Positions 1 to 10,203 of a stretch of DNA of 64,000 nt are shown piece after piece (the stretch's first letter is position 1; every line of letters starts with the position of its first letter). The stretch is from Alnus glutinosa (Eukaryota; Streptophyta; Magnoliopsida; Fagales; Betulaceae), in contig NC_084889.1 of NCBI RefSeq assembly GCF_958979055.1, positions 5,596,761 through 5,660,760 on the forward strand. Reading direction: 5' to 3'. Made by a program: the position numbers and the translations under genes. The notes under the pieces are model-generated. The model saw only the letters and a list, made by a program, of their open reading frames with translations. It was not told the DNA's origin and did no database searches.

Positions 1-1171
1 ACGAACGTAGTTTATGAACCATTACACACTGCTGCTTCAACATCTAATGCTTACCATCCAACGCTATCAAAGTAGAGCATGAAGGAAGCAATGTCTTTCA
101 CTATACACTGTTAAACTCAGTCATCCAGACAAGGGTTTGGGACAAAATATGAGCAGCTAAAATGGCAAATGCTTCATTCAGCACTGACCATAAAATGCCA
201 ACATATCTTGTTTAACAAAAAATACTTTAGAAGTATCATAAGAGAGAGAGCCACGTATGTGTCTGGTATTGAGGTTGACCATACCATCCAATACTATAAC
301 CAAGTGGTGGCGCGTAAGGTCACAGGTTGAAACTAGTAAGGCTACCTGAGCTGTATTTATCTAACATATCCAATGATATAACCACCACATACAGCGACAC
401 TTTTGCTCAACTGCAGAGCAGTATCTATGATCCTTAGCTCCAAAATGAATCTTGAAATTGTAAGATAGGCTTGGCTAATAAAAATCCAAAACATAAACCT
501 GACTATTGGGTTACACTGTTCTACCAAAATACTCTGCAAGTAAATCAAGATTTTTGTCACATTTATCTATGGGGTTATAACATGAAAAATCACCAAGCTC
601 AATTTTTTCAAGCTTAGGTGAACAAAATTTTCAAGAAAGATCATTGCAATAACACGAATGGAAACCCCAAATTCTACAATAAATTCCGAGCAAACACACT
701 CAGAACAAGTGTGGTTCAAAAGGAAAAACGGTGGAGCCCCAAACCTAGGAGGCCTTCCAAGAAGCCCGAAACCTAGAAGCCAATGGAGATTGTGTTTTAA
801 TTGGCCACAATAATGCTTAAAAAACTTGTTCAGAGAATGGCACATATTTCCCCTGCACATATAACAAATATTTTTTTTTTTTTTTTGGATGAATAAAAAA
901 ATATTTCCACATAATGCTTAAAAAACTTGTTCAGAGAATGTCGCATATTTGCCATACTTGCAGGGTATAAACAGAAAGCTCTTCCATCCCAAATATACTA
1001 AAGGATTTTAGAGATTAAGCACACATGGAAGCATACGGCCAACCCATTGTGTAAATTTAAAAAGGAAATGGAAAATTAACACACAGTAACGAAGAGAAAC
1101 AACGGAAAAAATCGAGACTGAAGTGGAAAAACTAACCATAGTGGAGAGTAATTGTAAAAGTTAATTTTCTC

Positions 1172-1220
1172 GAGAAAGTGACGTCAGAGAAAGAAACAGA
1201 GAAAGTGACGTCAGAGAGAG
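1172..1220. promoter_or_regulatory. Tandem pair of TGACGTCA (bZIP/CRE-type) palindromes
   Basis: The eight-base palindrome TGACGTCA occurs at 1,179-1,186 and again at 1,206-1,213, inside a directly repeated 27-bp purine-rich unit. TGACGTCA is the classic core bound by plant bZIP (TGA-type) factors. Function here is inferred only from motif and pairing; no adjacent gene start could be fixed. Confidence 0.35.
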
Positions 1221-1473
1221 GAAGGGTTTCAGACTCGGTGCTTAAACCCAAGATTCAAGAAGAAGAGACAACCTATGCACTCTCTCCACTTGAATCCAAA
1301 CTCGAAATCCCGAAAACCTGTTCGACCCTCGTTTTGCAAACTGTACCCAGTTGAAGTTCAAGCGTGGGCTTCCGCAACATATACAATTTTCAGGCCCCGA
1401 ATTTAATACCCAGCCCATCCGGCCATTAATGTAAACTTAACTTATCTGGAATTTATTGGAACTTGGAAGCCTC

Positions 1474-1627
1474 GGTTTGTTTGGGTATGGAATTATTCGA
1501 TTCTGGTTTTCTAAAAAACAAATCATATTTAATTTAATTTTTTTAAAATTTTATCTCACAAATTCAAATTATGAAATTCATGCAATGAAATAGAATAATT
1601 CTAAAAAATTCAACACCCAAACAGACC
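1474..1627. mobile_element. Small MITE-like inverted-repeat element
   Basis: The ends are inverted copies of a GGTYTGTTTGGGT motif followed by a matching GAATTATT block, about 154 bp apart, with an AT-rich centre. The TTTGGGT terminus is common in plant PIF/Harbinger-like and hAT-like MITEs. No clear target duplication was found, so the family is unassigned. Confidence 0.4.
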
Positions 1628-2016
1628 ATTAATCAAGTGCCTCAGTAATTGGACGTCAAAGAGAGGATCTGTAAAATCGAGTCGATTCCTGCAAAAAATC
1701 TGCCCGTAGTATCTGATTTTGTTTTAGTTCGTTGGATGAAGAATAGGTGTGATTATCGCGTTCAGCTGTATACGGGACTACGGGTGTAAGATGAGTTCAG
1801 TTGCCCATAAATTCGGCTAGGTTAAATTTAATTTAATTTCGGTTTGAATAATAAATGAGTCGATCGTGAACATAATAATATATTCAAATATTAAACAAAA
1901 TATACTTGTATAAACTCAGTTTGGTTCACATAAGCTTGTATAAACTTATATAATAAATAAGTTAATTGAAAAGTTTGTAATAGGCTCGAACTCGATTCGT
2001 ATTTGAAATAAAATTA

Positions 2017-2201
2017 GAGTAATGATTGAACACCACCCAAAAATACAACTTTTCACCACCTTGTTTATGTGATAAGGTGATCCCTCACTACTTTTTAAGT
2101 TTTTTTTTATTTTTTAAAAATAAATTAAGGTATGGTACCATCTTGCCACATAGGCAAGATTGTGAAAAGTTGTATCTTTGGGTGGTGTTCAATCATTACT
2201 C
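2017..2201. mobile_element. MITE, family GAGTAATGATT, copy 1
   Basis: A 185-bp element with long terminal inverted repeats beginning GAGTAATGATTGAACACCAC and ending with the reverse complement (GTTCAATCATTACTC). The arms extend about 60 bp (ACAACTTTTCAC / GTGAAAAGTTGT), so the transcript or single strand could fold into a hairpin. The same family occurs in the opposite orientation at 4,388-4,572. Confidence 0.75.
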
Positions 2202-2465
2202 ATAAAATTAAATGAGTCAAGCTTAAACAGAATATATTACTCAATAATAAGCTTGAACTCGATTCATGTCGAAATAATATTAAATGAAACAAACTTGAAC
2301 ATTTAATACTCGGTTTGAATATAGCTCTAACCGAAAAGGTTGCGGCCTAGATATGGTGTAAGTGCATTGTCCATGGTCTGTAGTCTTGTCATCAGAATTA
2401 ACTGCCTCAGTTCAATCATCAGATCATATATTACCGTAAAGTTTGATTGATAATCAGGTTATATG

Positions 2466-2487
2466 CTATCTTCCACGTGGAAGATAG
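2466..2487. promoter_or_regulatory. Perfect 22-bp palindrome centred on a G-box
   Basis: The stretch reads CTATCTTCCAC followed by its exact reverse complement GTGGAAGATAG, with CACGTG at its centre. G-boxes bind plant bZIP and bHLH factors; the perfect extension of the dyad to 22 bp is unusual. No nearby gene is identified that it would serve. Confidence 0.3.
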
Positions 2488-4387
2488 ATGTAGTTTACGT
2501 GTAAAGTGGACCCCATTGCAATTATACTTGTCTTCTGCTTTTCTTTTGAATAAGTTCGTTCAACAAATTTGCACTTCATTTTAATTAAAAATAATTGTAT
2601 TTTTTTTATTTAACAATTCATTTTTTTAAAAGCAATTACATACGAATTTCTATTTTAATTATCTATTTTTACTATTCTATTTAATTATTATCTCTTAATA
2701 ATTTCTTTATTTTTTACTTAGAAAAGAGATAATGTTAGAGATTAAAATTTTAAAAACACTTTGTTTTTACACTTGGCGAGTAGGCGAGTGAATAGTACTC
2801 GCCAATTTTTTTGAGCACGATTAACATCTTACCAAATATTTTTCCGAATTATTAAACTGGATATGGCTTTTAACTCTCATTTTTAACATTCCGACTAGAC
2901 AAAATAACATTTAGCTAACCGAATGGCCCAAATGAAAATGCTCTCTTTATGAGTTTAATAGGCTTATTTATTTATAGGATTAATGACATTCCCATATGAG
3001 AAATTCATTTTTCTAATATACTGTGACCATCCATTTTTGCTTGGCATTATACTGGGTTTGCTTATGGAATGAGAAATTCATGTTTCTAATCAATTGAACG
3101 ATTACATAAAAATTATTTTTTGAACATCTAGATATCCAACTGTGAGGATCGGATGATGATGATCCTGCTGTGCGGCTTCTCGAGTATGAGACAAAATTTT
3201 GTAGAAATGTTGGTTGAACTTATTATCTAAATTTTAGAAGAATATCATTGAGATGAAGAGCATATATCCTCTATTTCTATTTGAAATGATTCTTCGTTTG
3301 TTCCAAATAGGCTTTCTTTTTTCACCCTTTACTTTCTTGATCTTCGAGTAATTTCCCTTCTGGGTTGCTTTTAACTTCTAAGAGTATTTCCAGCAATGTT
3401 ATGCATCTAAGCTAATCAAAAAGCATCATTTTCTACCATACCTATTTTTCACTTACAAACTCCAACCAATTTTTTTTTTATTACATTCTCTATTTTTCTT
3501 AAACCACCAAGATAAAATAAAAAAATAAAAAAAAAATACAGAAATGAATGTAGCAAAAAGAGAGATAATAGAAAGAAATGATTAAAAAAAAATACATAAA
3601 CTAAAGTTTTGCTTAGTAACTAATCAACAAGCATCTCTTACAGCTTGTCTAAAATCTTTATATTGTATATATTTAACTAAAGCAAATAAGATGAATCAAA
3701 GCATAAATAACTCTTAAGTAACAAAATGTGCGACTTGATCCATTGCTCTGCTCGATTATGGGCAACGATGAGACTCTGATGCACTACATGGTTGAACCAC
3801 TTCTTTTATTGCTTTTAAAGTTCTTTTTTCAAATATTTGCCATGTCCTTCGAGTGGTTATAAATTATTGATGCAGTATTAGGATTTGGTTTAACCAAGTC
3901 TAAGATTGCAGAATATAACAATATCTCAAGATTCAAATGGTTGGGTTGTATTTTAAACATTTGTAACAACTTATTTAAAGATGAGGCTCTTAGCTTTTGT
4001 AATTCAAAATTGACATGCATCTATTGTATAGATTATTATAAATAGAAGCAAAAACAAAGTCCTCAGTCTGGGATTACAAAATCAAATTATGTTTTATTAT
4101 ACAAATATCATGGGAGAAGCCATAGAGGTAGTTCTACCCCCTCTTGCCGATTATAGGAGTGGCTGAACTACACCAAAAGCTATTGGGGTAATTCAATTTC
4201 CCCCTTTGGTTGATTATGAGAGTGACCAATCATTCTCAAGGACTTTAACCACCTCTAACGATCAATTTTGGGGTGGCCGACCATCCTAAACTTGTTTTCT
4301 ATAATTTTTTAAAGGGTAAATTTACAATTTCAAAAGAATTCGGTAAAAAAAAAATTGTTAGAATTTGTATGGAGGGGTTATTTCGTT

Positions 4388-4572
4388 GAGTAATGATTCA
4401 CTACCACTTAAATATACAACTTTTTACCACATTGTCTATGTGGCAAGGTGGTCCCTCACCTTAATTTATTTTTAAAAAATAAAAAAAAACTCAAAAAGTA
4501 GTGGGGGACCACCTTGCCACATAGGTAAGATAGTGAAAAGTTGTATATTTAGGTGGTGAAGAATCATTTCTC
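4388..4572. mobile_element. MITE, family GAGTAATGATT, copy 2 (inverted)
   Basis: A 185-bp inverted-repeat element with GAGTAATGATTC at the left end and GAATCATTTCTC at the right. Its internal sequence matches the reverse complement of the element at 2,017-2,201, including the block around CACCTTGCCACATAG. Equal length and shared interior make it a second copy of the same family. Confidence 0.75.
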
Positions 4573-5048
4573 TATTTTGTTATAGAGGCATACCATAGGG
4601 ATTTATGATTCCATTTTGAAACCTTAGAGATTTATTTGTTACAAAATAATCATATGAACCAATTTAACAATATTTCCTTTAAAAAATAGGAAGAAACCCT
4701 TGCTACTTTCGGAAACTTCAAAGGAATTACCATATAGTATATCTTTATTACCACTCATTTTTCCTTAATATTATGTGATTTTCCTAATACCAGATTGGGT
4801 TTGTATAAGTGAGGAGAGGTTTTAAAAAGGTTAATCTTAAAAATAGGCTTAATCTAGCAGAGTAAAATTGCATAATAATTTTAACTTGTCCTTGTGAAAA
4901 GGGAAACAAATTAAATGGACTCGTAGAAAATCTTAAAAATACACAATAGTGATAGCTAGTGTTGTGTTCTCTGTGTTGCTAAAGAATACCAACAAAGAAA
5001 TCATACACTTCAAATTTGAAGTCTCATGGCCTTCTCTGATTAAGCTAA

Positions 5049-7094
5049 TTAATCCTTGCTAAGATGGCTCTTAGGGGTCATCCACGGCAGGTCATCTGGA
5101 CTCTGAGAATCTTCAGCAGAAGAATCCTCAGGCAAAACAGGTCGAATCCCAACTCTTGGTTTCCTCGCCGGCAACAATGGAAGCGGTGCTTCGCCTCTAA
5201 GCATCCTCGCAGCTTCCTTCACCGGCGGCCTCTTCTCGTGGTCTGGGTGCGCACACGAAAGACCCACCAGTAGCATCCTCTCCATCTCGACCGCATCAAA
5301 CTTTCCCATCAATCTGCGGTCAGCAGCCTCAAGTAGTTTCCCCTTCCCCCACAAGTCCCAAACGAAATCAACAACCACTTTTCCACCATCATCAACGGGT
5401 TTTCTCCCTGTTGCTACCTCTAATACCACCACACCAAAGCTGTAGACATCGGTTTTCTTGGTCGGAACACCGGAATAGACATATTCAGGAGCAAGGTATC
5501 CCATAGTTCCTGCAGGTATAGTAGCGTCTCTTGTAACAGAACTGTGTTCGTAGACTTCTGCCAAACCAAAATCTCCCAGTTTTGCGTTGAACTCGGCGTC
5601 AAGCATTATGTTGCAAGTCTTGACATCTCTGTGGATTATTTGCCTCTCGCATTCTTCATGAAGATACGTAAGAGCAGATGCAACGCCAAGAACTATACTA
5701 AGTCTTTGCTTCCATGACAGAACAATTTCTGAATTTGAATGTTTGTGGAGAACTTTGTTGAGGCTTCCTTTGGGCAAGTACTCATAAACCAGGACAAGCT
5801 CATTTCTCTCGCAGCACCATCCTTGAAGCTGAACCAAATTCTTGTGCCTTAAGCAACCAACCATCGTTGCAAACTCGGTGGTGAAAGGATTGCGCATACA
5901 ATCCATCCTATTCCTATTGGCTCTCTCAAACCTTTTAACAGCAACCTCTTGCCCCGATGGAAGAGACCCTTTATAAACCGTAGCTGATGCCCCTTCCCCA
6001 ACAATTCTGTTTGGATTAAACGCCATTGTAGCTGATTTTATCTCTGCAAGTGACAACCTTCCCGGTACTCTATTCGTTTGAACTTTACAAGTTAGGCCTC
6101 CTTTGCGCTTTCCGACATTAACTCTATTCTTTATCAAGAAAAAACAGATTACAGCGAAAATTGCAAATGCGGAGAAGACAAATGCACCTAATCCCCCCAA
6201 TCCAAAGGCTATTTCTTCTACCTTCTTTCTTCTTTCATAATCATCAGTAGAGCTGCTTGGTTCCTCCGAAAAGCATATGAAACAGTCCCCTCCTTCGACC
6301 GTATCCGTCGGAATCACTGAGGAGAGAGACCCAAAAGTTTTGAATTGCCAATGATCAATAACATGAATTGAAGCGCCCTGGCCATTAGAAGCAGAGAACC
6401 CAATATGCATGAACTCCTTGAATTGGTTTGAGAGGTCAATCTGGGTAACAAGAATCGGACTTGGAGGTCTAATGTGCGAGTACCCGACCCACACCCGGAT
6501 CATTTTCATGTCATCTTCGTACTCAATCCAAGCCGTAATCTGCCTCCCGCTTTTCAAATCAATCCCCCTGGAAAATACATCAACCGAAGCGACTGATATG
6601 ATGGTGCTGACATCGATACCTACGTGATTCCCATTGATGTCGCCAAGCGAAGGATCATAACTCGTATCAAATTCCACAGCGAAAAACGGGTCTTGCGCGT
6701 ATAAGGCCTGCTCCGGAAGACCCATATAGCCACGAGAAGCGCTGAAAGATTCGGCATTAGAAGTTATCAAAAACGCAATCCCATCCCCGGAAGGACAGTG
6801 TGAAGAAGGTATGATGGAGAAGGAGAAACGGCAGGAGAAAGAAGCGGTGGAGTTGGTCGTAGAATCAAGAAAACGAATTGGGTAGAGATAGAAAGCTCTT
6901 CCAACCGCAGAAGAAGAAGAAGAAGAAGAAGAGAGGCAGCTGAGTTCTTGGGTGAGACTAATGGCATTGTTGCTGAAGTAGGCGTCACCAAAGAGGGTGA
7001 GATTCTTTTCTGGAAAGAACGGGCCAGAAAGGGAGGGGAAAATGAAGTTAAAGAAGAGAAAGAAATGGACCCAGAAGAGCAAAAGAGAACGCAT
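5049..7094 (-). CDS. L-type lectin-domain receptor-like kinase (LecRK), single exon
   Basis: A 681-residue plasma-membrane receptor kinase in one uninterrupted frame, usual for LecRKs. Residues 1-24 are a hydrophobic signal peptide. Residues about 26-255 are a legume-lectin domain, with the metal-binding segment EFDTSYDPSLGDINGNHVGID-like around 141-161. A transmembrane helix lies at about 296-321. The kinase covers about 362-635: glycine loop GEGASA 366-371, Lys387 in VAVK, HRD 488-490 (an RD kinase), Asn495, DFG 508-510 and APE 535-537, so it should be catalytically competent. A run of serines at 55-62 sits in the ectodomain. The C-terminal tail (RKPRVGIRPVLP) recalls the LecRK S-type group, perhaps S.6; that subgroup call is tentative. 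The family acts in pathogen and stress perception; the ligand is unknown. A 5' frame of 89 codons (7,096-7,365, minus) ends at a TAG one base before this ATG and could be a uORF if transcription starts upstream of it. Confidence 0.93.
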   Translation of the reverse strand: MRSLLLFWVHFFLFFNFIFPSLSGPFFPEKNLTLFGDAYFSNNAISLTQELSCLSSSSSSSSAVGRAFYLYPIRFLDSTTNSTASFSCRFSFSIIPSSHCPSGDGIAFLITSNAESFSASRGYMGLPEQALYAQDPFFAVEFDTSYDPSLGDINGNHVGIDVSTIISVASVDVFSRGIDLKSGRQITAWIEYEDDMKMIRVWVGYSHIRPPSPILVTQIDLSNQFKEFMHIGFSASNGQGASIHVIDHWQFKTFGSLSSVIPTDTVEGGDCFICFSEEPSSSTDDYERRKKVEEIAFGLGGLGAFVFSAFAIFAVICFFLIKNRVNVGKRKGGLTCKVQTNRVPGRLSLAEIKSATMAFNPNRIVGEGASATVYKGSLPSGQEVAVKRFERANRNRMDCMRNPFTTEFATMVGCLRHKNLVQLQGWCCERNELVLVYEYLPKGSLNKVLHKHSNSEIVLSWKQRLSIVLGVASALTYLHEECERQIIHRDVKTCNIMLDAEFNAKLGDFGLAEVYEHSSVTRDATIPAGTMGYLAPEYVYSGVPTKKTDVYSFGVVVLEVATGRKPVDDGGKVVVDFVWDLWGKGKLLEAADRRLMGKFDAVEMERMLLVGLSCAHPDHEKRPPVKEAARMLRGEAPLPLLPARKPRVGIRPVLPEDSSAEDSQSPDDLPWMTPKSHLSKD

Positions 7095-7365
7095 TCTAGC
7101 GTTGCATACAGGAAGCCAGGAAGGGGTAGAGATTTCTAACGAGAGAAACGGAGATTAAAGCGTTGGAGTAGTTGCATTTTCTTGCCTGTTTGATAACATG
7201 GTATTGTATCTTTGGTTGAGTTGAGTCAGTCAGTCTTGATTCTCTTGGACGTTTAAAAAGTCGTTTCCATTTCGTTAGTCTTAAGAGTGAACCAGAGAAT
7301 TGGGAGGGAAAACAAACCGAATTCGTTAATCGATCAAAAGGAAGAAAGGGTGATTGCGGTTCCAT

Positions 7366-8637
7366 ATCTGGTTCTTTGCGAAAGGTCTACTTTGCAGACA
7401 CTCAAGTCAATCTTAGACTCCTAGTGTTGGATGGTCCTAAGGATGGTCCTAATCATGCCAAGACATTGAATCATTGATATCACTATCGTTATGGTGTTGG
7501 AAGTCAAATTATCCACAATATATGTGTGTTGGATGGTTCGGTCCTGATCATGCCAAGACATTGAATCATTGATATCGGTATCGTTATGGTGTTGGAAGTC
7601 AAATTATTCACAATGTGTATGTGTTTTTGTAATTTTTTTTTTTTAAAAAAAGAAAGAAAAAAAAGAAAGGAAAATATAGGTATTTTTAGAATCGGTATTT
7701 GACCTAGGATCGGGATTTTCTGTAACAGACTTATTGTGAAATTTGTTTATGGATCATATTTGTGAATGAAGTGAAATGGAATGAATTGGATTGATGATCG
7801 AATGATACAAATGAGTAAAGAAATGTAATTGATGAACATTGGTGTATTGAATATAGTCATTCCAGGTGCTTGGCGGCCTCCTATTCTACAATGATCTACA
7901 AACTAACACAAAAATTTGCAATTCAAACAAAGTAAAGGGCTAGACTATTTATACAAAGAAAGCCCAACACTCTTATCTACTTTAGCCCAATCAGTTACAA
8001 CTGAGCTCAATTGAATTACATCCAACTAGTCCAATTTACTATCTTCCACATCACCACTCACGAGCAAAAAACTCTGTAAGCTACTGCTAATCTCAACCGT
8101 TGATGTAAGAGTCTAAGTAGAGTGTGACAAACAAAATTTCTATAAAAAAAAATTAAAAAAAAAAACTTGATTTTTATTTTTACAAATTCCATTAAATTCT
8201 CATTAACACTTAAATCCTAGCAATTTTTTTCCTAAAAAAAAATGGGGTATTTTGAAAATTTCGACAAGATTTAACAAAAAATCCTAACGGAATACCCTTT
8301 TCTGATGCTTTCTGAAAAATAAATACTATAAATTGAGACGTTTTGAAGTTCACATACCTTCTTTAAAAAATAGTGAAATTTTAATACCCTTAAGTGAAAT
8401 TCTTTCCTTTTACTTTCATGTGGCTTTTAAAATCACCAACTTGTGATAAATTATTATTGAATTTAGATTAAGTAATAATTTTAAAAGCTATATTATTTTT
8501 GAGAAAAAAAAACTAAAAACAAAAACAAAAGTAACGTCTAAAATTACTCATAAATTACACACGTCTTATCATTCATGCCTCTCAAACCTGTCGTTTATCC
8601 ATACCTTTCAAACCTGTCGTTTATCGGTTTAGTGGGT
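7366..8637. other. Intergenic region, left edge of duplication unit 1
   Basis: No gene is seen. Two imperfect tandem copies of a roughly 95-bp unit (containing GCCAAGACATTGAATCATTG and TGTTGGAAGTCAAATTAT) lie at about 7,427-7,620. The block at about 7,740-8,130 matches 29,800-30,060 plus 30,372-30,415 in unit 2 and has a TATA-like motif in LTR-like context, so it may be an old repeat carried along in the duplication. The remainder is AT-rich. Confidence 0.5.
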
Positions 8638-8914
8638 CAAGTCACCGAGAAATGATACTGGTACACAATGTTTACAACAATGTTACAACAGTCCTACGTG
8701 GAAAGTGGGTTTAAACGTTTTTTTCATTTTTTTTCATTTTTTCGTCAAAACCGGTTGGAGGGGAAATGAAATTTCATTTCCCCCCAACGCACCCGCCCTC
8801 TCTCTCTCTGAATTCTCTCCGAACAGTCCCCGTCCTAAATCCGGCGTCCGGCGTCCCTCTCCGGTCCTTTACCGGAGTTATCCTCCTCCGTCCGTCGGAG
8901 ACCGCCGCCCGCAG

Positions 8915-9060
8915 CCCCTCTCTCTCTCTCTGGCAGGATCTGCCTCCTACGCACCTCTCTCTCTCTCTCTGGCCGGATCTGCCTCCTACGCACATCTCTC
9001 TTTCTCTCTGGCCGGATCTGCCTGCTCCGTCCGTCGGAAACCGCCGCCCGCAGCCCTCTG
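8915..9060. repeat. GC-rich minisatellite within left MULE TIR
   Basis: About three to four copies of a roughly 36-bp unit combining a CT run with GGATCTGCC. The open frames on both strands here are by-products of the repeat, not genes. The right TIR has the inverted counterpart. Confidence 0.7.
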
Positions 9061-9200
9061 TCTCTCCCGCTCGCTCCGGTGCCGGTCGTCCCTGTCCCTC
9101 CGGTAACTCTCTTTCTCTCTCTGAAATTATTGTTTGATGTTAGTTTTTGTGTGGTTTGCAATTATGTCTTTCTGATCTTTCAGTATCTAACTTGACCAGA

Positions 9201-9350
9201 ATGGATAGACAGCGCCGTGAAGAAGAGCAAAAGAACAGTTCTTCCAAGAAGGCAACTGAGGCAGAGCAGTCCATTTTGATTAGGGTGTGGACTTATGACT
9301 TTCTGTACAATAAATTGAAGGCTCAAAGTTATGATATTTCAGATAAATAA
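9201..9350 (+). CDS. Possible captured exon in MULE, unknown protein
   Basis: An ATG-started frame of 49 codons begins MDRQRREEEQKNSSSKKATE and continues with a plausible mixed-composition stretch (ILIRVWTYDFLYNKLKAQSY). It lies just inside the left TIR, downstream of a pyrimidine tract that could be an acceptor (TTTCAG at 9,177-9,182). It may be the first exon of a captured gene piece, but its link to the exons at 9,963 and 10,105 is unproven. I do not recognise the protein. Confidence 0.3.
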   Translation: MDRQRREEEQKNSSSKKATEAEQSILIRVWTYDFLYNKLKAQSYDISDK

Positions 9351-9962
9351 GTGCTTTGATGTCTTCATATCCCTCAAATGCATGATGGAATTTCCTTTTA
9401 ATTTGGATTTACAGCTGTATTCTTGGTTCCACTTTGTAGGCCACCAGTCCTCAAACAGGTGAACAAGCTCGAGGAAGCTTAAAATTAATGAAAGACAAAT
9501 CATAGAATTGTACATAGAATCATAGAATTGGAGTTGTCTATTTTTTGTGAAGCATCACCTGAATTTTCTAAAATACTTTCAAGAAGTGGATGGTTTAAAT
9601 TATTTAAAGTTTCTCTATTTGATTCAAGATTGGTTTGGGCTCCTGATATGGTCATGCATCAGTTTATAAAACTCTAAACTGAAAAAAGTATCTTTGGGAT
9701 TTTAAAAAAATGATATTTGCATATTTGAGTTTCTTCATGGCTTGTCTCTTTTAGTAACTGAATTGCGCTAGTGAAAAAAAATGGTTTTTGAAGCGGATGT
9801 TGGTGAACAGTGATGGTAGAACTATGGAGATGGAATAAATGTTTTACACGATATAGGAGCAACTAGATGATCATTTACTCTTTAGGAGCATTCTTTTCCT
9901 CAATTTACTCTTGAAGTTGTTCAATCTATGTTCATTGTGATTGACTTGAATTTGGATTGCAG

Positions 9963-10033
9963 AAAGTGAGGATGGGAGAGTAGTTAGGGAGTTTGCAGTA
10001 TTGCTGGATGCTTGTGAAGCTCATCTCGACAAG
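9963..10033 (+). CDS. Captured exon in MULE, unknown source gene
   Basis: A 71-bp exon-like segment lies between an acceptor (GGATTGCAG) and a donor (AAG|GTGAGAT). Read in the only fully open frame it gives SEDGRVVREFAVLLDACEAH followed by LDK, and it leaves phase 0, which matches the next segment. The sequence looks like genuine protein but I cannot name the family. It is presumed to be a transduplicated host fragment, not a working gene. Confidence 0.45.
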
Positions 10034-10104
10034 GTGAGATCCCCATACTTTTAGCATCATATGATGAAGTGTAATAAAAAAAAAATGATGTCTTGGTTTT
10101 TCAG

Positions 10105-10203
10105 AGTGGCAATACAGCTTGGGATGTAGATGAACACCATCAGGATGAAATTGAACTAGACAACTTCATTGAAGATCAAAAGAACATCTACATTTGCTCA
10201 TAA
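10105..10203 (+). CDS. Captured terminal exon in MULE, unknown source gene
   Basis: Following an acceptor (TTTTTCAG at 10,097-10,104), 32 codons run to a TAA at 10,201-10,203: SGNTAWDVDEHHQDEIELDN and then an acidic tail. Phase agrees with the exon at 9,963-10,033 across a 71-bp intron, so the two probably came from one gene. The source gene is unknown to me. Confidence 0.4.
   Translation, partial: SGNTAWDVDEHHQDEIELDNFIEDQKNIYICS

Larger units (their letters stand above)
1..5048. other. Non-coding region left of the lectin kinase gene
   Basis: I find no convincing coding region here. The open frames are short, AT-rich and lack recognisable domains. The stretch holds a T-run near 870-886, a pair of TGACGTCA motifs, three MITE-like inverted-repeat elements (listed separately), a perfect G-box palindrome at 2,466-2,487, and AT-rich sequence. 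The purine-rich stretch at about 1,080-1,260 could be the 5' UTR or promoter of a gene whose body lies outside the window, but nothing proves it. Confidence 0.5.

Noticed and set aside
8705-9161. Overlapping open frames of 73-133 codons on both strands
   Set aside because: They come from the CT- and GC-rich minisatellite of the MULE TIR; composition is repetitive (SLSLAGSAS type) with no domain.
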